Shown: in pieces, positions 35,050-47,080 of the stretch | Numbering within the stretch: position 1 is the stretch's first letter | How the letters are laid out: each line of letters starts with the position of its first letter | Origin: Lycorma delicatula | Lineage: Eukaryota > Arthropoda > Insecta > Hemiptera > Fulgoridae | Assembly (NCBI RefSeq): GCF_047948215.1 | Contig: NC_134464.1 | Coordinates: forward strand, 32,611,020-32,675,019 | Direction: 5' to 3' | Length of the DNA: 64,000 nt | Program-made: the position numbers and the translations under genes | The notes under the pieces: model-generated | Told to the model about the DNA's origin: nothing | The model's database searches: none | What the model saw: the letters and a program-made list of their open reading frames with translations, nothing else

Positions 35050-36630
35050 ATTTATAGGTTTCTGTACTGTATATTATAGTAAGATGTCTCAAGTTGTGGA
35101 GTTAAACAGGTAATCAGATTCAATATTAAATGATTAATGAAACAAAAAAATTTGTCTTTGAAAAGTTATAAATTGCAAATAATAAAATAGAAAAAAATCA
35201 GTATTAAGTCTTTGAGTTTCGTGATTTATCTTTTAAAATGTTTATCTGAAGAAAACTTACGTGAGTTACCGCCAAGTAACCATAAAATAAAGCATTTTCA
35301 TTCTCTTTCCCGCTAGTGTACTTTCAAAGTCTCATAAATTGGCTAACAGATTATATAAAAAAATAATTGAATTTATTGTGATTTGATTTTCATCATGGTG
35401 TTTTTGAAATTATGAAAATATGTACTTGTTAAAAAAAATATAGTTAAATGTAAAAATATAATATTTCCTAACTTTATTTAAAGATAAATAACATTAAAAA
35501 ATACCCTTTCCGTATTAAAATTTACCAATTGAAAGTATATTTCGTTAATATTTACACGGCAGACAAAATACTGTTTTTAAAATTCATTGATACGTTAAAT
35601 CTTTTTCTAATATAATCTCTGAGTTTATGGATCTTTCAATAATTGTTCCGCTGGCAAAACTGGCGAAAATCTGAATTCTCTTTATGTGAAATTTGCCGTA
35701 ATTATGATAAAATTAAAAAAATTACAACTCAGTAAAAAAAAAACGTTGTAAAAATTTGAAACAATTTTTTCATTAAACGGTTCGTAAAATATAACCTTCA
35801 AAAAACAAATTTTTCCTTTCATCACAAATGTTCTGTTTTTCTTTATATAATAAAATAAGTAAACAAAGTTGTGAAATGAAAACAAGTTTTACTTATGGGA
35901 ATAGATTTAATGCATTTAAAACAGATTCGTGGAAAGTTAACCAATATTGTATTACTTTTAAACAATTACTAAAATGTTATCTGTTTATTTGACATCTACG
36001 AGTTAAAAGAGGATGATATACATATGTTTTATTAAAGAATGAAATATGACACCGTCGTTTTTCATAATGGTTTCCTAACTCTAGAAATTGAGATGATGTA
36101 TAGCAGGAAATGAATAACAAAGATGAAAGAGGTTGTTGTTCAACCATGACTTGATTATCTTTTACCATCAGAAAATATTTAAAAAGAAATAGTCTTTTTC
36201 TTGAACCGTATTTTTAATCAAATAACGAAAAAAAAAACTTAAATTTTATATTTTATAATTAAAAAAAGTATAATTTTGTTGTTGATAACTTGTTGCAATG
36301 ATACAAAATAAAAATAGAAAGCATATTTTTCACGAGTATCATATGTTTTAAAAATATTTGAATTTATTAAAATAATTAATTTTCTTAATAAAAATCATTT
36401 TTTAAAACAAACTGTTTGATTTTATTCAGGGAAAAGCAAGATATTTATGCTTTAGTAGTAAACTGAATTTATAAAAGATTTGACGGTAATATTAGTGTAC
36501 TGATCACTTCATTAGACTTAGTTAATCATTTGAAACAATAAATCACATTATTTTTCTATTATTTAAGTAAGATAACTATTGAATTTCTTGTACGGTATTA
36601 AACTTAAAACAAACTATAAATTTAAAAATT
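35050..36630. other. AT-rich sequence, nothing recognised
   Basis: No exon or repeat was identified. Confidence 0.5.
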
Positions 36631-36635
36631 AATTC

Positions 36636-37450
36636 CTCAAGGAACTATACTTGGAGCATTTATTTATATCTCCTAACTGTGATATTCTTTTTAACTTATT
36701 ACAAACGGTCTTGTATCATATTCTAATGATACCGTGATTTTTTCTTTACGGTTAAATAAAAAGTTAATAACCATTAGCACAACAATTAATATGAATTTAT
36801 TTCGGTGATAATCTATGATTAGAGGTTAATCATTTGATCTTGAATGTAGATAAACTGTTTTAATATAGTAAGACTACTGCTTCTACCCTAATTATTATTA
36901 ATACTTGTATGGAAATCAAGTGTGTAGAATTTTATAAATACCGAGGTATTCACGGATAATTTATAAAATAATCATATAAGGAATTACTAAAGAAGACAAG
37001 ATTATTTCCTTTTTATATGCTAAAGATTAAGTAAAATTCTTGATTCTAAAACTTTAAAGATAATTTATTTTACTTTGTACCAGAACATGGTTATTTACAG
37101 TATAACTGCAAGGATAAGGGAACAAATAATAATGGAATCAGGCTTCTAATAACAATTCAAAATAGTCTATTTCTTATCACATTTCATAACCAGATGATTC
37201 CCCAATCTTCTTTAAATATGAATAATTTATTTGTAGTTAACGCGTTTTGTTATTACAACTAAAAATCCAAATTCTAATTTTTGGAATAGAATACCAGAAC
37301 TTGGGCAAAATTAAATCATTAATTTTGCCCAAAATCAATTTTTGTAATAGTAGTAATTATTTTATTAAATATTTTTTAAGGGTTCCACATAAATTAATAT
37401 TAAGATTACAGAAAAGGCTGAAATATTTCATAAATGTTTCATGTTAGTTG
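36636..37450 (+). pseudogene. Very old LINE reverse transcriptase relic
   Basis: The plus-strand reading across frames keeps the RT motif order. PQGTILGAFLFI opens it at about 36638. A destroyed FADDT-like area follows, then NHLILNVDK (about 36826), CVEFYKYRGIHG (about 36930) and FYFVPEHGYLQY. The tail NFCNSSNYFIKYFLRVP continues in an open frame to 37447. Many stops and shifts are present. It looks like a CR1/Jockey-type non-LTR element, but the clade cannot be fixed by eye. Confidence 0.6.
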
Positions 37451-37763
37451 CATTGTATTTCATTGCGTGCTGTTTTGTTCATTTTAAAAATAACCTTTAA
37501 TTTTTGATATTTAATTTTTTGCTGTATTTTCTTATAATAATGTTAATTTTAGTTTACAGATTTTTTTATAGAGGAGATATCTTTATAAGAATAACTTAGT
37601 ATTATTACGTTTTATTTTTTTAAATTATTGTTTACTACATAATATATTATGATATAAACAGATAAACAAAATAGAAATTAGCGTAGATATAATGTTTACG
37701 GAGTTTTACTAATTTAATTATTTACAGGCAGACCTGGCAATACTTCGATGTTGCTAGAATTAA

Positions 37764-38330
37764 CTATATATATATATTAAATGAACGCGATTGAAAGTTT
37801 GATAAAACATTAACAAAATGAACATTACGGAACTTCTCAAAATTTTCCCTTTCTCCCTTCCCCTTTCCTTCCACCACTTCTCTTTCCCTTATCTTCCTTT
37901 CTTCTTTTCCCCTTTTTAATTTTTCCAGTTTTTCCTTTTCCCGTTTTCCTCTTTTTTCTTTTTTACATTTTCCCCTTTTTACCTTTTTCGATTTTTCCTT
38001 TTCTCCCTTTTTTCCCGCGCGTAAATCGGTCCAGTAGTTTTTTGTGTATAGAGGACACACATATCGGAAACATTGAAATGGAATCGTAAAATATTTAGTT
38101 TATCGTGTATAGAGTATAGTGTAGTGTAGTTTAGTATAAAGTCCAACAGATAGCGCTGTTTTTAAAAAAAAAAAAACAAATGTTTTTACCCGTCGCAGGT
38201 GTGACATCTTACTTACATAAAAACACGCGCTTATTCGAATGCAAGGTTGTGTTAAAATATCAAAGCAATCGGTGAAGAACTTTCGGAGATTTCAGATTTT
38301 GAACAAACGAACATTCACATTTTTACTTAT
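37764..38330. repeat. Unclassified interspersed repeat with pyrimidine-rich tract
   Basis: 37850-38020 is a C/T-rich low-complexity tract (purine-rich on the minus strand, giving a Lys/Glu/Arg frame that is not a gene). It is followed by AAATCGGTCCAGTAGTTTTT and, at about 38262, CAATCGGTGAAGAACTTTCG, wording common at the 3' ends of insect transposons. Boundaries are uncertain. Confidence 0.4.
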
Positions 38331-38941
38331 ATAAATTATTATTAACTGTAAATTATAATACACTCACAATTACCTAAACAGTTATTTTATAGGCTGTATG
38401 AGTTTTATTGTACGTGAAAAATGAAAATCTTACTGGGAATCGAACTGAGAATATTTTTAATGAAAAGAAAAGAGGTTTTGAAGAGATCCTATAAATTACC
38501 CTAAATGATTTTGCATTCTATTTAAATTTCACTTTAACTTACAGATATGCCACGGAAATAAAGTTTCTAAGATATAATAATTTTTATATACATTTAGATT
38601 CTAATTTTTCTAATGCAATAACAAACAATACTATTTCATAAATATTATCATAATTGTTCATATAGTTAAGCAGATATCGATATTAGCTGATAAAAGAAGC
38701 GATTCAAAATCGATTAAGAAAGTAAACACACATTTAATTTTTTTTCCTATAAGTAAAATGTTGCTATAAAGAACAAATTAATGCAATGTGTTATTAAAAA
38801 AAAATACGTTATAAAATTCTGTATGACTTAAAGTTAAATATTAAAAATATATGAAAACAAGTAAGTGCGAAGAAAAAACTAGCAGGAGTAATGAGCTTTT
38901 ATCTAAGTCCTTCTACATTTATACCGTCTAACTCTTTATCT

Positions 38942-38987
<46 letters not shown>

Positions 38988-39880
38988 TTTTTTTTACTTA
39001 GCTTAAGATGGCATATCACTATCATGTCGGTTGAAGAGAAAGTCGACTTTAAATGGTGAGGGGGGTTATCACGAGCAAAATAAAATGAACTAGTAGAAAA
39101 GAAGAGAGAGATGTTTGAAACGGAAATGGAGGGATAAGAAGAGGTCCTGTAAAGTCCGGCTAGGATCCTGAGGGAACAATCATTATCCCGGGTAATGGCT
39201 CGTACCCCACACCGTTATTAATGCAACATCTGCCGCTTGTTTCCCTTCCCTGTTGCCTTGGTCTCTCTGTATCACTAACTTCTAACTTTCTCTCTATATA
39301 TCTCTCTCACTTTCGTTCGTTCTACATCAGTCTACCTTTCCTTTTGCTATCTAGGTTATACTGATATTCTAATTTGAGCATTAAAATATCCGTTAAAAAT
39401 TTTGAAAGAATAAAAGTTATATTATTCTCTATAATCTCATAATATTTTTCGTGCATGTATGTTCATACACACACACACACACGCGCGCGCACTACACATA
39501 CATACATGACCTAACCTAAAAGTGAAATTAAAATGAGGTAAAAAAAAAAACGTGAAAACATTATATTTCAGTTCAATTAGATTTTTAATAAAGAATGCTT
39601 TCAAAAAATACCTCGAATTTTGTTAGAAAACGTTTTTTTTTCTTCCATTGGACGGACTTGGACGGATATGTCACGTTTTCCTCACAAAGGTAGGTCTACG
39701 AATCGCGCCGCTAGGTAGCAGTACTTGATAGTACTAGGTAGCGTACAAAAATTTGATAATGTACTTGAAATAATAATATTTAAAAGAAAATATACTACAG
39801 CTTGTTTTAATAGTAAATGCTATTATGTAAATGAAAGTACGTAAGATGAAACAATTTTTTTAATTCCTATCACTTCATTA
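38331..39880. other. Unassigned, with (TA)n and mixed microsatellites
   Basis: (TA)n lies at about 38947-38981. CT-rich sequence is at 39240-39330. A (CA)n/(CG)n patch is at 39470-39490. A GC-richer segment at 39000-39230 has no recognisable exon. Confidence 0.45.
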
Positions 39881-39889
39881 AAAAAAATA

Positions 39890-40320
39890 AAAGTGTTAGT
39901 TTACAAGAGATTATAACTGCTAATAAAACACGAACTGCAGGGAAGTGTTGCAAATGTGGCAACAAAAATTTGTTACATGAAACAGAAATAAATTCGATTG
40001 GTAAAAGATTTATTCTACAGTTAGAACTATTTGAATTGATTGATGGAGAAATAAAAAAAAAATCATTTAATAATAATATAGAAAGTGTACCATGGATAAT
40101 ATAAAAATCGAGGGTTACACTTACAAAGTAATAAGTGCAATATTATATCACGGACCTTCGATTCTTGAAAGTCTTTATACTAGTTTTATTAAAAAAAGGA
40201 AAAATATGGTATGAAGTGTATGATACGACTATCAACAAAAAAATTGGCCGAGAAATTAAAAAAATATATTTATTTGTTTATTCTAGAAAGGCAATAAATT
40301 TTGGTAATAAATCCATAAGA
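39890..40320 (+). pseudogene. Relic of a USP-type (C19) deubiquitinase-like ORF, C-terminal half
   Basis: The first frame (about 39895-40103) reads VSLQEIITANKTRTAG, then KCCKCGNKN (a CxxC half zinc ribbon), LHETEINSIGKRFILQLELF and SFNNNIESVPW. A +1 shift leads to KIEGYTYKVISAILYHGPS then ILESLYTSFIKKRK (about 40108-40203). A second shift leads to IWYEVYDTTINKK and KKIYLFVYSRK, ending at 40323. The order matches the ubiquitin-specific protease fold: finger Cys pair, LIIQLKRF-type strand, Y.L.A.I.H.G, the ESGHYTS His box, W...D, and the final Y.LFY strand. The His box has lost Gly-His (ESLYTS). No Cys box was seen upstream. It abuts a large foldback. The call rests on motif order by eye. Confidence 0.55.
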
Positions 40321-40380
40321 TAACAATCAGGAATTCATAAAAAAATAATATAATAATCTAACAAAATGCACTGATATCCA

Positions 40381-41196
40381 AAAAAAATTACAATGAAATT
40401 TTAAACCGTACGGTAAGAGTCTTGCAGATATTTCTTCCATTCAAAAAACAAAACTTTCTGTACTGTAAATAAAACTATTTTTAACAAAATGATAGTGGTA
40501 TCAAAAAAGGAAAGACACTACGTTTCTAATATAAAAATCTGTTATTAATTTAGAATTATGTTTAAAAAAAAAGTATGTTAAATAAAACTCTTACCGTCTT
40601 GATTTCATTTATTAAACAACTAATAATCATAAGAATTGTTTTATTTTTGTAAATGTGATATGTATTACATATAAAATCAAATCGGTAAGAGTTTTATTTA
40701 ACATGTATAATTTTTAAGACAAAATTCTAAATTTTTTAGTAACAGATTGATAATAGAATCTTTTTTTTTTGAAATCTGTATAATTTTGTTAATAACAATT
40801 TTATTTATATTACAGACATTTATGTTTTTTGTGCGGAAGAAATGATATCTTCTTTCTTTTTCCTGTTTAGCCTCCGGTAATTCCTTTCAGATAAAACTTC
40901 AAAGAATGATATGTATGAGTGTAAATGGAGTGTAGTCTTATACAGTCTCAGTTCGACCATTCCAGAGATGTGTGGTTAATTGAAACCCAACCACCAAAGA
41001 ACACCGGTATCCACGATCTAACATTCAAATCCTTGTAAAAATAACTGACTTTACTAGGACTTGAACGCAGGAACTCCCGACTTCCAAATCAGCTGGTTTG
41101 GGATGACGCGTTCACAATTAGACAAACCCGGTGGGTTAAGAAATGATATCTGCGAGACTCTTACCGTATGGTTTACAATTTAATTGTAATTTTTTG
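40381..41196. mobile_element. Large foldback (palindromic) element, interrupted by a SINE
   Basis: The left arm (about 40381-40610) is mirrored on the right (about 40665-40850, resuming 41152-41196 after the SINE). Outer match: CCGTACGGTAAGAGTCTTGC against the complement of GCGAGACTCTTACCGTATGG. Inner match: TGTTAAATAAAACTCTTACC against CGGTAAGAGTTTTATTTAAC. Intermediate blocks, such as ATCTGTTATTAATTTAGAAT and CATTTTGTTAAAAATAG, also pair. The arms are about 230-260 bp with some divergence; the loop is about 50 bp. It has no ORF. The USP-like relic ends 60 bp to the left. It may be a non-autonomous DNA element or a rearranged terminal repeat of the element that carried the relic. Confidence 0.78.
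40851..41137 (-). mobile_element. tRNA-derived SINE, family 1, nested in the foldback
   Basis: Flanked by perfect 14-bp direct repeats AAGAAATGATATCT (40837-40850 and 41138-41151). On the minus strand it has the GGGTTTGTCTAATTGTGAAC head, a slightly changed palindrome, a B-box-like GTTCAAGTCC and the tail CCGGAGGCTAAACAGGAAAA. It interrupts the right arm of the palindrome, so it is younger than the foldback. Confidence 0.92.
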
Positions 41197-41199
41197 AAT

Positions 41200-43185
41200 T
41201 AAATTTTAACTGCACTTAAAGTGACAAAGAAAAATAAAAAAAATCTTTAAAAGGAATATATAATATTTTAAAGTTGGGGAATACATTTTAAAATAATTTT
41301 CCTAAAAATATTCATATATAAGTTACGATTAACAAATTTTTTAAAATAATATTTTCTCTAAACCTAACGCCTCCTCCAATAAAGGCTAAAACAAGAACGA
41401 AAAGGTTTTTTATGTTGTAAACATAAACAAAAATTTTAAATTGTAAACATTTTTGATAGCGCTATATATTACGTATAAAATAACAAAAAAACTTTTTAAA
41501 AATATTTTTAACCGAAGGGAGAAAGAGCAGAAAAAAAATTCAAAGTTAAGAGATAGGGGATGATTTTTTTTAAAAAAAGATTATTGAATTATTTAAATAT
41601 GCAATGAAGGTAAAACATAATTGCCAAAATAAAGTCTTTTACTAGAGTGCCTCTGAAGAAAATAGAAATTCGTTTTTTTCACCGTATCGCCCCACCTTCT
41701 TAAGAATTAAAAAAAAAAATTATTATGATCAGTTATACAGAGAAATATTTGAGACAAATTTGAAGAAAATCAATTGGGTCAATCCTGAAATATAAGGTTA
41801 AATGGAATAAAATATACACATTCGTACATACGTACGCAAATACAAATGTTTTTTGGCCTAGATTAACTAGTTTGGCCCTACAACGTAAAGATTTGGAAAA
41901 ATAAAATCGATAGCACATTTTTGACACGATCAGCCCCCTTTAATTTAGTTATTATAGCAATATTTGCCGGGAAAGTAAAAGCGATGTTTAAAAGTTGTGA
42001 GTTGCTGATTATTAAAAGGTAGAACAAGAAATGAAGATATAATTAAACATTCAAACATTTTTCAAAGTGGAAGGTAAAATTAATTGTTGTGAAATATTGA
42101 AAAGGAAAGATAGTTGTGCTGCTGCTGGTGCTTCTAAAGTATACAGATCTACTAAAGATCTGATTGTTAGATGTTGGTTCACCTCAAAGACGATTTCCGG
42201 AACAGATAATCCTGTTTAATCCCTGAAGCGAAGAAGTAAAAGAAAATCCCAAAAGTAATCTTTATTTTTTTACATATTTTATATTATATATATTATAAAT
42301 ATTTTATATTTTTATCTATTATTAAATTAACTATGGGTGAAAATGATGAAGCAGAGTTATTTATTTTTTTAGTTTAAAATTATAAAAAGGTTTTTCCTGA
42401 TTCCTATAAAAAACTTATTTTACTTTTTTTGTTAATATATAATTTGATTTTGTCTTAAGAAAATGTGATGATACAAAGGAATCTTTTGAAATTACGTCAT
42501 GATGTTTTTAAGGGAGGGGGAAAAAGCAGGATCATCTATGAAGTGATGAGAGCCTGTGTGTCAGATACGACACGTTTTTTATTTATCATACTTGAAGAGA
42601 TTATTTAATAATGAAAAAATTATATATTTCTTAAAATACATCTTTAAATTTGAAAAATTAAAAATTAAGTATAACTTATTTTTCTTCAAAAAAGAAAAAA
42701 CTATATCATATTTCTTTAAAAAAATCAACGTAGAAAAAAAAGATAAATTATATAAAAATTAATAAAAAAAAAGTAATTAATGTACAAAAATTATCCGAAT
42801 TGATAAGAAAATACATATTTGAAAACAATGACCACTGTATTACACATTAAAAATTCAAAAATAAACTAACACTTAAATATTAAATAGTAATTATGTTAAT
42901 TATTAACGTTTAATATCTGATTTGCAAGATTCTCGATTATAATTCTAAAAAGGAACGGTATTTTTTTCAGAGGTTAAAATAAAATGTCAGTATTTTGTAC
43001 CCTCTACTAAATTGATACCATAAGAATCGAAATCCGGCTAGGAAAGTTCCCATCAAATTACCCCTGCCTAACCCTTGATGAAAAAAAAAAAAACATAAAA
43101 AAATAAAATGATTAATAAATCATAAAAATGCAAACCGATTTCAAAAAACAAAAAATAATAGTATTAAACAGTTACAAATAATTAT
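41200..43185. other. AT-rich sequence, nothing recognised
   Basis: No exon or repeat was identified. The frames at 41733-41927 and 42556-42762 have a composition expected of AT-rich DNA. Confidence 0.5.
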
Positions 43186-43190
43186 ATTTT

Positions 43191-43679
43191 TATTTATTAA
43201 CTAAAGTAAAAATATTTACAACAAATAACTATATTTGAAGTCGGTGCCAGTCAACACAAATCAAAGTTAGGTAAAGTTAGTACCTGAACCAACCGCTAGG
43301 CGGCTAAACGGGATTCCCACATGTAAAATGGGATCTCAAGAACAAATCGTGAGAGCGTCTCACGATCATACCTCATCATGAGTTCCTTAAGGCATATATA
43401 CTTAAGGTATTATATGATAATATATGTGCCTAAGCATCTATAAAGTATTCTAATATCATATTTTTATATGTAGCATTTTATTGTTGTAGATCTCATTTTA
43501 TTGTAGAAAAACTTCAATTACCAATTTTGCATTTTTTGAAGTATGATTGTACTCGTATTATATAGATCATCCATCGTTTTTTGTTTTGTTTTTTCCAACT
43601 TGTGTTGGCTGGTACCGACTTCAAAAATATTTATTTGTTGTAAATACTTTTACTTTAATTAATAAATAGAATTATAATT
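43191..43679. mobile_element. Terminal-inverted-repeat element (MITE-like), about 490 bp
   Basis: Left end TTTATTTATTAACTAAAGTA, then ATTTACAACAAATAACTAT and TTGAAGTCGGTGCCAGTC. This is repeated inverted at 43595-43679 (reverse complement TCTATTTATTAATTAAAGTA, then GAAGTCGGTACCAGCC). The arms are about 70-85 bp. The interior holds no ORF. AATTATA occurs just outside both ends as a possible but weak target duplication. It lies directly before the Helitron relic and may or may not belong to it. Confidence 0.7.
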
Positions 43680-43737
43680 ATATGTAACATATTTTAGTGC
43701 CATTATTTTTTGAATTCGGTTTTTTTAATTTTTATAA

Positions 43738-43887
<150 letters not shown>

Positions 43888-43940
43888 TATATATAATAAT
43901 TACAATATAATATAAATATTTATTATTATACAATTAAAAT

Positions 43941-44880
43941 ATGGATAAGCCTACTAAACGCACTGCTCAAATGAGACAGCGACATTTAAAGGGACGTTGC
44001 CAAGAAAGAAATGATCGTTTAAGGAAAAATAGAGAATGAACTGGCTTGAATATTTTCTCTGAGAAATATTCATGGCAACAACAAGGATGTAGATTCTCAC
44101 TAATGAAAACATGCAACAATCGATTCATACGGAGTGAAAGTCTACAGAGTCATGCTTATCGTGTCAATTTAATACACAAACCTTTATCAAACGAAACACA
44201 AGAGCAACTTTGACTTGATATACAAGGAAGTAGAGTTACCGGAAGATATACTTATAACGTTTTATGACGAGACTATTGGTCTTAGGATGAAAGAAATTAA
44301 TGGTTACATAGTCATGTCACCAGTTTGTACAAATTCCATGCGACAAGGGAATACGGAGATGTCGAGCACAACATAATACCTCTAATATTAAACTGGGCTA
44401 TATCTGTTCAGAAACTGCAGGATACAACTTTTGACAGGGCTGTGATAGACCTCGGCAAGAAAAATTCTGCCAAGGGACAGATTAATATCGCTCTTAGTCG
44501 AGTTAAAACTGTAGAGCCTTGTCTGATTTCGACTCAAATAAGTTAAATCAAATAACCAGTTAATATACCAAATGGTGAGGTTGCGTAATCTATCCAATTT
44601 ATAGGTTTCATACAAGGAACAGAGCAATACGATACTGGTGCAAGCGGTCAGCGGCTAAGGGTGTCGAGCCATTTGGTTTATTTGGTATTTTTCGGAAGAT
44701 TATCACCGGATTTAGTTAAAATTTATATGGAACCATTCCGAAAGTATACTCTTTCGATTTAAAAAAAAATTATCAAAATCGGTTTACTAACGTCGGATAT
44801 ATTTCGTAACATACATAAAAAAAATACAGTCGATTTGACAACCTCTTCCTTTTTTGAAGTTGGTTAAAAAGTTTTAAATG
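43941..44880 (+). pseudogene. Helitron relic: N-terminal start and C-terminal Pif1-type helicase end
   Basis: 43941-44036 encodes MDKPTKRTAQMRQRHLKG then CQERNDRLRKNRE, a basic start like that of Helitron Rep-helicase proteins. At about 44203-44345 a frame reads FDLIYKEVELPEDILITFYD, then GLRMKEINGY. The next frame, to 44546, gives HNIIPLILNWAISVQKLQDT, FDRAVIDLGKK and GQINIALSRVKTVE. These correspond to the last helicase motifs of Helitron helicases (usual wording LAWAITIHKSQG and ALSRV). The Rep domain and most of the helicase are missing, so this is an internally deleted copy. The tail at 44640-44875 ends in CTTTTTTGAAGTTGGTTAAA, typical of insect transposon 3' ends. Confidence 0.75.
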
Positions 44881-45091
44881 CTAATAATTTACCTTTCGTT
44901 GACTTTTTTAATTATTTTTTCGTCAAAATATAATTAAAAATATGTTAACCAATTTTAATACACAATTAAAATGAATTTAAGAGTAAATTAACTCAATTTC
45001 TTTTGACATTTCTGTATTAAAATATTATTTTTAAATACTTTTATTTCTAAATTTTAAATTTGAAAAATTTGTCTTATATATGAGTACAAGG

Positions 45092-45355
45092 AAAAATTTA
45101 AAAATAATTTAAGAGAAAATATATAAATTATTGATTTCTCTTACTTGTAGGTAAATTTAAAAAAAAATATTTATTTTATAAAGAAATAAATTTGGAATAA
45201 ATAATTTAAAACAATTGAAAATTGTCATAAATATATAAAATGTAATAGATTTTCGTACTAACTTAAAAAAAAAAAAAATATTAGAAAAAGTATACTTGTA
45301 TACTGAAGATGAGATTATGACGGACATTTTGGAAGAAATCTAAAGAATGCACTTG
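45092..45355. repeat. Tandem duplication, unit 1 (about 264 bp)
   Basis: Runs from AAAATTTAAAAATAATTTAA to AATCTAAAGAATGCACTTG and is repeated immediately downstream. It contains a 13-14-nt A run and the block TACTTGTATACTGAAGATGA then GATTATGACGGACATTTTGG. Confidence 0.9.
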
Positions 45356-45624
45356 AAAAATTTGAAAATAATTTAAGGGAAAATATATAAATTATTGATT
45401 TCTCTTACTTGTAGGTAAATTTAAAAAAAAATATTTATTTTATAAAGAAATAAATTTGGAATAAATAATTTAAAACAATTGAAAATTGTCATAAATATAT
45501 AAAATGTAATAGATTTTCGTACTAACTTAAAAAAAAAAAAAAAATATTAGAAAAAGTATACTTGTATACTGAAGATGAGATTATGACGGACATTTTGGAA
45601 GAAATCTAAAGAATGCACTTGTTC
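45356..45624. repeat. Tandem duplication, unit 2
   Basis: Near-identical to unit 1. Offsets run from 264 at the start to 269 at the end because the A run is longer here. Only a few substitutions were seen, so the duplication is recent or the region is still unstable. Confidence 0.9.
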
Positions 45625-46729
45625 ATAACGTAAGAATGAGAGATTGAACTTGTAGTAGGGATTAGTACAAAGAGTAACGTGACAAAAATAGAGGAAACTG
45701 ATGGTAGAAAGAATGTGAAGAAAATAAATTTACTTTTATTTCATTTAAGCAATGAATCGTAACATCCTCTTAAATTCCTTACGTCCAAATTCCTTTCATT
45801 TTTATTTCAGTTAATCCGGATCATCCGTTTAATAAATCTATGGAGTACATTTTTGTTGATGTTTTTCTGGGAATTTATTGTAACTGATTTTTGAGGTATA
45901 AAGTTAAAATCTTTCAATTAAATTTTTATGGAAGTTTGTTTAATATTTTCACTTATATGATAACTTAAAAAATATTAAAAGACTTTAATAATTTTTCAAT
46001 TCTTTAAAATTTCGTTTTGTTGAAGTTTGTCATAAATAAAAAAATAAAAAATAAAAATTAAAAAAAATAAATAATAAACCTGTTTTAGTATTCCTTAATT
46101 TGGCTACCACTTTAAAAAAAATTATATTTTTTTTTACTCTTTAAGGATTTTTTTAGTTTGTTCTTTCTTCTTGAATTGTCCCACTTAGTACTACAAATCT
46201 TAATCATGTTTCTCTTTTGACTTCTACTCCCCCCCAATATTTCTTCATTCTTTCTACAAGATCCCCTTTCTCTCTTCACTCTGTAGTTCTTTTTCGGTTT
46301 TTGTTGGAAACCTTTGTTTTACAGATTTATTTCTATTTAAAATTATTTCTTCCATGATATTTAATTTTCTCATTTCTTTTAAATTTTCATTAAACCAGAT
46401 TTTTAAAATTTTTTGATTATAAACAAATTTTTCTTTTGCTGAATTTCTTTATTTAGTTACAATCAGCTTCTACAATGAGGATGTAAGTAAGTCATATGAC
46501 AGACCATTTCTTGAAAGAGGACCACCCATTGATAATCCTCAACTAATACAAAAACAATATTATAAAATAACAAACAATAGTACAACATAATAATATAACA
46601 TTTTATAGTGACTTTGAATGTCCAGTTAACATTAACATTAAAACAACAAAATAAATAACAACTTTAAATACAACAGTAAACAAAACAGTAATTTTGAAAC
46701 AACCAAGAAACAATAAACGTGAACACCAA
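45625..46729. other. Unassigned AT-rich sequence
   Basis: 46440-46729 may be the 3' UTR of the Jockey-type fragment that follows. The rest, including C/T-rich 46200-46330, holds nothing recognisable. Confidence 0.4.
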
Positions 46730-47080
46730 ACCGGTTACGTTTGTACGTGGACCCTTTTTAGTCTCCTAACGTCCTCGGTGTTGTCAAGCAGATTCAAAGC
46801 GAGATGCTTATCCAACCTGGACAAATACCTTGAAACTAGACATCCAACTTATGGAATGCCTACGTAATCGTGGATCACAGCATTCCTCGCTAACCACGGC
46901 GCGTGGGTTATGTTCCGTAGTGGTTTGTTCTGAAACCGTTGAATTACCTCCACGTTACTGTTACTGGCGGTTCCCAAGAGTTCAATCCCGTACGTCCATA
47001 TCGGTTTCAAGAAATCCTTGTAGAGCAGACCTTGTTGGACAAAGAAAATTTTGATCTCTTATAGATAAAATTCAAAATTC
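46730..47080 (-). mobile_element. Jockey-clade LINE, 3' end fragment
   Basis: The minus-strand translation reads SKFSLSNKVLLYKDFLKPIW, then TYGIELLGTASNSNVEVI, QRFQNKPLRNITHAPWLA and RNAVIHDYVGIP. After a stop it continues LSRLDKHLALNLLDNTEDV and RRLKRVHVQT. This is the terminal region of Jockey ORF2 and is better preserved than the copy at 15.6-16.5 kb. It is 5'-truncated, with one frame break. The left part of this fragment also shows on the plus strand as a meaningless 74-codon frame. Confidence 0.82.

Noticed and set aside
37764..38060. Lys/Glu/Arg-rich 98-codon minus frame
   Set aside because: Low-complexity pyrimidine tract read on the purine strand; no start context or splice evidence.
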